A DNA stretch of 64,000 bases from NCBI RefSeq assembly GCF_002865645.1, contig NW_020194575.1, positions 683,247-747,246 of the forward strand, read 5' to 3'. Origin of the DNA: Hyaloscypha bicolor E. Its lineage: Eukaryota > Ascomycota > Leotiomycetes > Helotiales > Hyaloscyphaceae. The translations under genes and the position numbers were made by a program. This document shows positions 56,035-64,000 of this stretch, in pieces. How positions within the stretch are numbered: the first letter of the stretch is position 1; each line of letters opens with the position of its first letter. The notes below the pieces were generated by a model that worked only from the letters and a program-made list of their open reading frames with translations, did not search any database and was not told the DNA's origin.

Positions 56035-59000
56035 TTATAGTCGAGGTTCGACGTTAGTAAGGCTAATAAGCCCCAATTTTAATCGTAGTAGTTCGAAAGC
56101 CGGTCTAGGGAGTGGTTTGGTGAGAATATCGGCCGTCATTTCCCCGGTAGGAATGTACTTGAGATCGATTTCCTTGGTATTAATATAATCCCTAATAAAA
56201 TGGTATCTAATATCGATATGCTTGGTTTTTTGCGAAAAGCGGGTATTCGTAGCTAGATCCATAGCTCCCTGAGCGTCCGTTTTCACCTTAATAGATCCCA
56301 TAGGAATCGATATTTCCTTAAATAGTTGCTTTAGCCATAAGGCTTCTTTAATTACCGGCGTTAAGGCGATATATTCAGCTATAATAGTGGCTATAGCAAT
56401 AGTTTTTTGCTTGGTACTAGCCCAGCTAATGGAACCACCGAACATGGTAAAAACCATACCGGAGATTGATTTGCGATCCTGTAAATCGCCTCCGTAATCG
56501 GTATCTGAGTATCTAATAAGCCCTTTATTAGACGAAGCGTTATATAAAATGCCTATATCAGGTGACCCCTTAATATATCGCATTATACGCTTCTGTATAG
56601 TACCATGCGAGGCTTTAGGATACGAATTGGAATGTCCTAAGTAACCTATAGCAAAGCAGAAATCGGGACATAAGGCTAAAGAGGGCTATATAAGTGATCC
56701 AGTTCGACTTTAATATTCTGTAATATTAATATTGATTCTATTAGGTGCCGTAGGTTCGGCTATTGGAGTGGTAATAGGCATGCAACCTTTTATTTAATAC
56801 CTTAGGAGCATATCTATAAGATATTAATTTTGGTATAAAAATACCGAACCGTCCCATAAACATACGATTTCCATACCCAGAAGCGTTTTGATTTCTCCCA
56901 TATTAGTCATATTAAATTTCTAATATAATTGAGCTTTGATTCTATTAATATGGTCCATGTTTTTTCCAATAATAATTATATTGTCTATATAAATGGTAAT
57001 TAGAATTGGAAGCTAATTAACCTCGTATTCCTGGTAGATATAGAGTACTGGATTACTAAATAATTACTAGAAACCAATGGAATGGAAAAAACGATTGATT
57101 ACCTAATACCAAACCCTAGGGGCTTATTTCAGGCCATAGATACTCTTTTGTAATCGGTAAATAAGGTTCGTTCCTTTAATAAAACCAGGGGATTATTCTA
57201 TATAGTACTTCTCTTCTAATTCCCTATATAGGAACGCTATTTGGATATTCATCTATTAGATATAAAGCCCATATTTAGCCGCTAGGGCTAATATGATTCG
57301 AATAGTAGATAGTCTGGCTATAGGAGTAAAGGTTTCAAAGTAATCTATACCATATTCTTATATATAGCCCTATACTACGAGCCTAGATTTATGGTATCTA
57401 TTAGACTTGATTTTGAAGATCTAGCGGTATCCGATGATTTTTTAGTGTTTTCGTACTACTAGATCCCAGGTATAATTCCGTAAATGGGAGTCTAGCTCCT
57501 TTTTAATTAAAGGCCTCCAGAGATAAGTATCTGGGCTAGAGAGAGCTTCTTTAATTAATAATAGAATTTTGGAAGCTTCTGTATTCTGGTTAATAACTAG
57601 TAAAGTACGGTAATCTACTAATTCCCTAGTAATTCTAGTCGATTTCGGATGTCTAGGAAGTAGTTTACCCCTAAAACTAACCATTTCGGGCGCCTCCTAA
57701 TTTGTAGAATCCTGTTCAGAAGCACCTATAGGTACTATAGGTTCTTGGTTATTCTCAAATAAGGGCTCAGGGGGCTCGCTTAGGTCAGAAACACCCCTAA
57801 TTATATTATATAATGCGTTTCTAGCAGTATCCCCTTTAGTATTAGAATAATTTTCTCTATTGTTTTCTGATGGATTATTAAGCTATTAATTTCCAGTATT
57901 AATAATAATGGTATCTCTATAGTCTATATCGGGGTTATCTGAATTATTAGTAAAATCATTATTAGATTCTATAGTAGCTCCTACTAGTCTTCTATATAGC
58001 TGGGATACTAGATTTAGGAGTAAGACCCCTTTAATATATTCTTTAATAGTATAATAGTTAGAAATAACGAATATTTGCTTATATAGGTTCCAAATTTGAT
58101 ATCCAGAACTACTATAGCCAGTAAAAATGCCCCTAAAGGCCTTGGCCATATGCTTATGCCACGAAGCTATTTCCTTGGAAATATAAACGTATATTAAGGA
58201 ACCGAATATATATAAATTGGAAACGTCTGGTTTAGTTCTATAGAATACTTTATAGGAAGTTATACCGATTTTGGGTAGGTAGTACTGATTATAGGCATAA
58301 ATCCCATATATAGCTACTTCCTCCCAAAACTCGTATAGCAAACCTGATTATTCTAGCTCCATATACTCTAATTCGATAATTATATATATACTATATTCAG
58401 AAATACTATTCTATTCAGGTATATAGGTAGTAGTTAGTTCCAAGCGAATCCCCTTTGATTTATACTAGTCCTTGACTTGTCCTAATACAAATTCCGGAGT
58501 ATTATCAAGATATAGGCGTTTGACTTTATTCCTAGTTTAGGTTTTAGAGAAGGTAATCTAATTTTATAGATTAGTAAAATAGCTCTTTCTGTCCGAATTA
58601 TACGCTACCATATAATATTTGGATCTCTTATAAGTAGTAGATAGTATATAAGTGTTTTTACTAAGGGAGGCTACCCTTAATGGCCCCTATATATTAATTG
58701 TAATATATTCTCCTGGAAGCAGTTTTTTAGGGTATAAATCGCTTATACTAGCCCTAGTAATTTTGCTTATATTACAGGGATCGTAGTTAAACGGGTTTTG
58801 ATTTTTGAATTAGAGTCTATTAACGTGGTTTACTAATTCCAGGATATACTTCGTATTCAGGTAGCCATATCTCTAGTACCAGGTTTCCAGGGAGGCTAGT
58901 ACGTCCGATTTTAATGATTTTAGGGTATACCCTGAACCAAATTAGTCAAGCTAATATAACCCAGTAGATGGTTTATATATACCGGTTACTATAGTTGTTC

Positions 59001-60243
59001 CGTTATTAATAATATGGGCTTTCCTAGTAGAAAAATTAATGCTTTCTCTAGCTTGGGTAATTTTGGGAATCGATAATAATAATGTATTTCGGAATTAGGG
59101 GCTATATAGTATGTTATTTAGCTATACTTTTAGCTCAGGAGTAGTAGACAGAATAATGGTTTCCTTACCCTTAATAAGAATTATAGATTCGTTACCAAGA
59201 ATAATAGGGAATAGTTCCATATCTTCGTAAGTAACGAAGGAGCTTTTACTTCCCGTAAAATAGTCCGTAATACCCGAATTAATATACCAGATATTCGTAA
59301 AATCATTATTAAGTAATTGGCTATTAAGCAGGGCACTAAATATTGATTTTCTAGTAGTTGATTTTTTGGTAGTATAGGCTTTTTTATAGATAGTTGGTAG
59401 AGCTAATGGCGCCTCCTGATTAGTGGAATTAGAGTTCTTTCTATTAGAATTAAAGTAATCCTGGGCTAATTTATACGTAATATAATCTTTAATATTGTAT
59501 TCTTTAAATTTGTGGAATATATAATAGGCATTTGGATCTCTTCCATACTTCGGCTTATTATTTAATTAATTTTCATTACTCCCTTGGATAGCTAGTACCT
59601 TTGGAGTGGTATCCGGGTTAAAAGCGGGAGGTTTAGCCCTGAGCTTTTCCTCCTTGGTAGAAGCATCCGCTTTAAGTAATTCCAGCTTTAATTTATTAAT
59701 GTTAGCTCTAATAGAATTCAGGAGGGACTTATATAAGTCATATTTCTTTGGGAGGTTACGAATCAGGTATCCGGATACAGAAACGTCCGAAATTAATCCA
59801 TTTACCTCCTTGATTTCAGCTACTTTGCAACTAATATAGTTAATAAAGTCGTCTATTCCTATAGTAGTATTAAACGTAATAGTTTCCATTTATTAAAGGT
59901 ATAGGGCTTTCTTTTGAGCTTTTAGCTATTTAGCTTTAGCTTGAATCTGGCTCCAAATTTGGTATACGAGCTTCATTTCCTTGAATTATTACCAGGTATT
60001 ATGGGTAATAAGTAAACTTAGTACTGCTTTGGCGATTGTAACTTGACGAGTAATCGATTTATCGTCCTTTGGGCCTGCTTCTATAAGAGCAGGAGCTTAA
60101 TCAGGATCGACAAATTGCCATAGATCTTCGACGATAAAGAGGTTCATAGCATCGTCTATCCAGGAGTAGATATTGTCGTCCGAGAGAGGCTCAATTTTCG
60201 TACCTTTATAGGTAACATGGGTTAATTTTTTGGAATCCGGCAT
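56035..60243 (-). pseudogene. Copia Gag-Pol polyprotein, degenerate
   Basis: From ATG 60243 the Gag start is readable (NIYSWIDDAMNLFIVEDLWQ), with the Gag/UBN2 part at 59889-59566 (GYLIRNLPKKYDLYKSLLNS). The integrase core lies near 58341-57890 (YAYNQYYLPKIGITSYKVFY). The N-terminal reverse-transcriptase region is near 57500 (PDTYLWRPLIKKELDSHLRN). RNase H is at 56583-56035 (RYSDTDYGGDLQDRKSISGM, AEYIALTPVIKEALWLKQLF, then TGEMTADILTKPLPRPAFEL). Domain order, with integrase before reverse transcriptase, marks Copia. Many TAG/TAA codons stand at Trp and Gln positions, and the RNase H motif reads SDTDYGG where SDADWAG is usual. RIP-type inactivation. Confidence 0.9.
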
Positions 60244-60445
60244 ATTGGATTTTGCAGAGAATTTCTGGCCGAAAATGGCTGTGTTTTTGGCGAATTCTGC
60301 TAACGCAAAGCCGAACTAATGGGTGGAATTCACTAAAATTAACGATTTTGATGATTTTGAAAATGGTTTTTTGGAATAGACAAGTGAGTACTAAGGTCAC
60401 GTGAAGTTCGGATCACTTAGTAAAGCACTAGCCGGGCTCAGAACC

Positions 60446-60795
60446 TATTAAAAAGTAATCGATTTATTAATGGAAAAATCGATTTATTAAAGGTTAACAG
60501 ACTGCAGAATGACTAGATACAGAAGAGTGAGTTCTGGAAACAGAGGAAAAATGTCCAAAGTAAGGGATTTATTCCCATTACCCTTCGGCAATACCGGTAA
60601 TGCCGAACCCGCTTTCTCCGATACATTATCAATCAGCTAATAAACCAAAGGTAATCAAAATGACGATATACTAGTAAGCTTGGTAAGCTTGGCGAGTGAC
60701 GCATGACAAATGAGAGTGGAGAACCCTAAATTAGTGGTTGAACCTGGTGCTGGAAGGACTGGTAAGCTAGCTATGGTAGCGTACCAATTTCAACA
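60446..60795 (-). repeat. 5' LTR of the Copia element
   Basis: 350 bp; on the minus strand it begins TGTTGAAATTGG and ends near TTTTTAATA. The adjacent internal sequence GGTTCTGAGCCCGGC should be the primer-binding site; the tRNA was not identified. Confidence 0.93.
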
Positions 60796-60851
60796 CTAAT
60801 CAACCTGCTTGGCCTCCATATTCTACTGAAGAGTTTCGTGTATTACCCCCT

Positions 60852-61168
60852 TATTGAAAAGTGATCGATATATTGGTGATAAATCGATATATTGGAGGTT
60901 AACAATTTGTAGAAATGACTAGATACAAGAGAGTGAAGAGTAAAAAAGGAGAGGAAAGTGTCTAAGGTACAGTTCTTATACCCACTAGTGGGTGGCGCTT
61001 TCCTCCGATATATTATAAATCAGCTAATAAACCAGATGACTATATATTAGTGAGCGTTCCATAAGCTTCCATAGTAAACCATTATAAATAGGGGTGGCGA
61101 AGCTAAATTAGTAGTTGAACCTGGTGCTGGAAGGACAGTAAAGCTAGCTCAAGCTAGCAAGTTCAACA
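60852..61168 (-). repeat. Solo LTR of a related Copia family
   Basis: A 317-bp LTR with the same terminal pattern (TATTGAAAAG at the left, AGTTCAACA at the right) and shared internal words (GACTAGATAC, GTTGAACCTGGTGCTGGAAG). It has no partner LTR or internal region. It is flanked by CCCCT and ACCCT, an almost exact duplication. Formed by LTR-LTR recombination after insertion into the MAPEG gene. Confidence 0.8.
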
Positions 61169-61546
61169 ACCCTGCCTACTTGTTGGATATTGCGCCGGTG
61201 AGATCGTTTGCGCACTTAGGAGCAACCGCTAGCGTTATCAATGTTGCTTGGCTACTGGCTCTTGGTGTGAAGTAGTTGGAAGAGAGAAGGTAGGGATGTG
61301 CGGGATTCCGGGCTTGGTTGTGCGTCAGTAGGAGGGCAGAGATGACGGATATTTGAATGTTTCTCTTTATGTTGAAGAGAAAGAGCCCTGAGATCGCCTG
61401 GTGCGCAGCGAGAATGCAGATATTTTCCGGCCTGAAATGGTGGATCGACGCAACTCCCTCATGATAGTAATAATATAATATTATAGAGCTATATTATATA
61501 AAAAGGTGGAACTCGCTTTTCTCCCAGTACCTCTATTTCCTTCCCG

Positions 61547-64000
61547 TCATTTCTTGCCCCTGCAGACACGCCAGCGTCCATCAAACCACCCGGGTCTCCG
61601 GAAGATGGCCCTTTTCCCACCTTGGGGATCGACTTGCCTTTTGGCCGCTGGCACGATGTTGAGATAGGTTGGGAAGATGAACGCCAAGGAAAATGCAGCA
61701 ACCATCACACACCACGCGTACAAGTCCCGTTTCACCACAATCGCATCCATGATGACTGGGAATATCCCGCCCCCAGCGGTTGCGGCAGTGAGGAATGCCG
61801 AGCCCGTCTTTGTGTATGAGCCGAGGCCGCGGAGACATATAGCGATGGCTGTTGGCTGGACCGCCGACTAGTGAACGGTGTTAGCATCTTGGCTTCCTTA
61901 TTTAGAGAGTATCATATGTGATAGTGTATACCTGGAAGAGAAACTGCAATACGATGATCGTTTGACCAGATTGGCCGATCAGATTCATTGCCAAAGCCGC
62001 CGTGACTATACATCCCACCAAATAGAACAGAAGGACTTTCCTTGGCTTGATTACCAAAAAAAGGAATGCTGCGAGGAAGCGGCCGGCTGCAAAACACCCT
62101 CGACTGATGTTTCGAGTTATCGGTGTTGCTGAATGCGGAGGCGGCCTGTAAAGTAAGTGATGGGTCAGGAGGACAGTGATTGGCTTTTGATGGTTGGGAT
62201 ACAATTATGGAAAGCTCTCAAAAGACTCTTGAAACCTCCCTAAGGCATTGCGGCTGCTTGCACCTCCAACTATAAACTTAGGACATCTAAAACCCTATTC
62301 TTTCCTTCACATCTGACTATGAGAGATCCTTGAGATCAAAAATCCCACCGAAAAAATATGGAACCATGAAGCAAAACATACACAAGAAGATATTGAGGAT
62401 TGCAAGAACAAAACTTACGGATAACGAAATGTCATGAGCGTAACAGACTCCTGACCACCTACAAAGCAAACCAGCGAGACAACGCCGACTGCTAAGGTGA
62501 TATATGTGACCCTAACACTTCTTATCCTTTCAGTGCTGTCGAATGGCAGACGTAATGCCGAATTATGGAGATCTTCGTCGCTGTTTCTGATCAGCTTCTG
62601 TGAAGGGGTTCAAATTGCCGAAACGTACGTAGCTGTAGGAAGAGATGAATAGTAGACACCAAGAACCGAAAGGCAGCAAAGAAGTGCGATTCCAAGGTAA
62701 GCCCACTGAGCGGGGACCAACGGGTTGTGGGTCATCTGCTGAGAAAGAAGCCTGTGCGAGAAAATGGGTGGAATGGCGCGGCCAACTGCCTCGAAACCAC
62801 GCGTGATGTTCAAGCGAATCTCTGCGTACTTTGCTGGTCCACAGAGTGTTACAAAGGGGTTCAAGGCGATTTCAATCGTCGCCATGCCAAGGCCAACAAT
62901 GAAATTGGACACAATGAAGGCCGGGAATGAGGCCAGAACCGCGCATGGCCAGAAGGTTAAAATGCCGCACGTATAAATGAAGAGTCCGGAGATGAAGGAT
63001 GCTTTGAACCCGCCTTTCTTCAAAATTATAGGGCTAAAGGTAAGTGGTCCGATCAAGTAGCCCCTGTAGGAGGTTAGGCACTTTGTACGGCGTTTAAGAG
63101 CAGAGGTTACTCATGTACCAATAATATGAAGAATGCAAGACCTGGATCCTCGCAACGGACAGTTCTACCTGCTGGAGAAAATGGCAATTCAAGGTATAGA
63201 GGAGCCCGTATGCCGTGCCCAAGACGATGGATAGGAGGGTTACCGGGATCAAGGTAAGAACCGATTTGAGATTGCTCAAATCAAGCAGGCTTTGGGGAGT
63301 TTCAAGATTAATAAATCCAAAAACGATATCGTTTTTGGAATTTGTTGCGTCTGTAATGCTCGCTGCTCGTAAATCTCTAGGAGCATTTGCTATATCTGGC
63401 GTAGTAATGAAGTCTACACTCGGTTTGTTAACATAATTCCCGACGATGGAGGGTAACAATAGCGATGGGCCAGATTAGCAACTTACCTGTTGTCATATCT
63501 TCAAGGTGAGCTCTCCCTGAAGAGGGCAATTGAGTTGATATACTGGTTTTCTCAGTCAAATCGGCTTTGCCAAGAAGCAACTGTGGCGATAAGTGTGAAA
63601 TAAGTGGTTTTAGGGTTGGAATGCAAGCGCAAATGATGCCAACATTGACTTCAATAGCAGACCACATGAACGATAGTGAGGAGTACCCTATAAAATCTTA
63701 GTAGTCATTTTAGAATTGCGGAAAGAAATTCAATGAACACACAAGCAAAATTCACATATGGTGTAGAACTTGAGACAGCTCCGTTTTGGATCGATTGGTG
63801 CCAACTGACTGTTCCTTGCACCGCCTGCTGAAGACAGGCTATTCTAAAAATATCGACAATAATAACAAAGACACCGAGCCCTAGTTGGTTAGTTTAATAG
63901 CATCCTGTGGCTCATGTGCAGCTCTGATAAGACTAACCAAAAACGCCAACTAAAATGATCTTCTGCCTTCGCGGTAGTCGTAATCCTGTCAATATAGGTA
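61547..64000 (-). CDS. Fusion of Pth11-like 7TM (rhodopsin) domain and FucP-type MFS transporter, 5' end outside window
   Basis: Seven exons are visible: 64000-63938, 63880-63743, 63687-63487, 63413-63119, 63063-62419, 62145-61932 and 61867-61547; all junction phases agree. The first three carry the end of a Pth11/rhodopsin-like receptor: LRLPRRQKIILVGVFGLGVF, WYSSLSFMWSAIEVNVGII and CACIPTLKPLISHLSPQ. Exon 3 ends in EDMTT and a 73-bp intron joins it to DFITTPDIANA. The next exons form an L-fucose-permease-like MFS: LETPQSLLDLSN, GTAYGLLYTLN, YLIGPLTFSPIILKKGGFKA, EIALNPFVTLCGPAKYAEIR, CFAAGRFLAAFLFLVIKPRK and YLNIVPAAKRQVDP near the end. One in-frame TGA (62610-62612) follows the sixth helix. 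The TGA may be a RIP-like CGA change or a sequencing error; otherwise the frame is clean. If intact it would be a receptor-transporter fusion in the plasma membrane. Confidence 0.75.

Larger units (their letters stand above)
55675..60795 (-). mobile_element. Complete Ty1/Copia LTR retrotransposon, RIP-inactivated
   Basis: Two 350-bp LTRs (60446-60795, the 5' LTR, and 55675-56024) enclose a minus-strand polyprotein. LTR ends follow TGTTGA..TCAACA, now partly TATTGA or TCAATA. The 5-bp target duplication CTAAT is exact (55670-55674 and 60796-60800). A polypurine tract (AAGGAGGAGGCG) abuts the 3' LTR. The total length of 5,121 bp is normal for Copia. Confidence 0.95.
54990..61275 (+). pseudogene. 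MAPEG-family membrane protein gene, split by two LTR insertions
   Basis: Exons 54990-55018, 55086-55354 and 55452 onward are in phase (introns of 67 and 97 bp). TM1 lies in AAVGPVFLAAIPVTNY and TM2 in ALSAFYIFWTFAATGA. The family signature region follows: ASRKEGLDNNHPRKDINN, then GLPLRLRSAHYNLMEMFPY (compare the R-x2-AH-x-N-x2-E-x-FP of MAPEG proteins). The frame is cut at 55674 by the Copia element and resumes at 60801 (INLLGLHILLKSFVYYP). It is cut again at about 60851 by a solo LTR and resumes at 61174 (AYLLDIAPVRSFAHLGATAS), ending at TAG 61273. Each junction is in frame if one copy of the target duplication is removed. MAPEG proteins are ER or outer-mitochondrial enzymes of glutathione and eicosanoid metabolism. 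This allele cannot be functional unless the insertions are absent from other strains. Confidence 0.8.

Noticed and set aside
55678..60792. LTR borders set at TGAAAA..TTTCA
   Set aside because: These borders give no target duplication; shifting to TATTGA..TCAACA gives the exact CTAAT duplication and matching ends.

Overview
The window looks like a filamentous ascomycete chromosome (Pezizomycotina). Genes carry short spliceosomal introns (mostly 43-116 bp, GT..AG, CTRAC-like branch sites). Gene families are typical of the group: BTB protein, amino-acid permease, P450, His-acid phosphatase, GFA, HET, Pth11-like receptor, fungal transcription factor. Gene-bearing islands alternate with AT-rich, stop-riddled repeats whose damage (TGG to TAG, CAG to TAG, transition-only LTR differences) is the footprint of repeat-induced point mutation (RIP). 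A leotiomycete-like genome is my guess, not something I can prove here.

Layout. 1-3932: RIP-damaged DNA ending in a multi-intron hAT transposon. 3995-8363: two small ORFs, a HET pseudogene and a MITE. 8364-10148: no convincing gene. 10149-13863: BTB protein and an amino-acid permease. 14200-16740: a MITE and a very AT-rich block. 17079-20921: methyltransferase, a long-TIR MITE, a small two-exon gene and the tail of an MFS pump, cut off by a 3.6-kb dead transposon (20922-24478). 24996-28493: frameshifted SnoaL-like gene, alcohol dehydrogenase remnant, four-exon bactofilin-like gene, SDR pseudogene. 28774-30980: a transcription-factor pseudogene broken by two MITEs. 32120-35134: a P450 and a double-GFA protein, tail to tail. 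36155-43040: small CxxC ORF, MITEs, secreted phytase-type phosphatase with upstream CACGTG sites, a perfect inverted repeat and a membrane protein. 43719-44430: nested MITEs. 45203-48777: alpha/beta hydrolase-ankyrin gene and a downstream domain in a shifted frame. 49353-50166: PD-(D/E)XK-like pseudogene. 51352-54123: coiled-coil protein and a glycine-zipper protein. 54990-61275: a MAPEG-family gene split by a complete Ty1/Copia element and then by a solo LTR. 61547-64000: an apparent fusion of a Pth11-like 7TM receptor and a FucP-type MFS transporter, running off the right edge.

There is no operon or obvious biosynthetic cluster. The strongest biological leads are the receptor-transporter fusion, the eukaryotic bactofilin-like protein, the hydrolase-ankyrin gene with a detached C-terminal domain, and two places where excising the mobile elements in silico restores an open reading frame (MAPEG and transcription-factor loci). 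All names rest on motif recognition by eye; no database search was possible.
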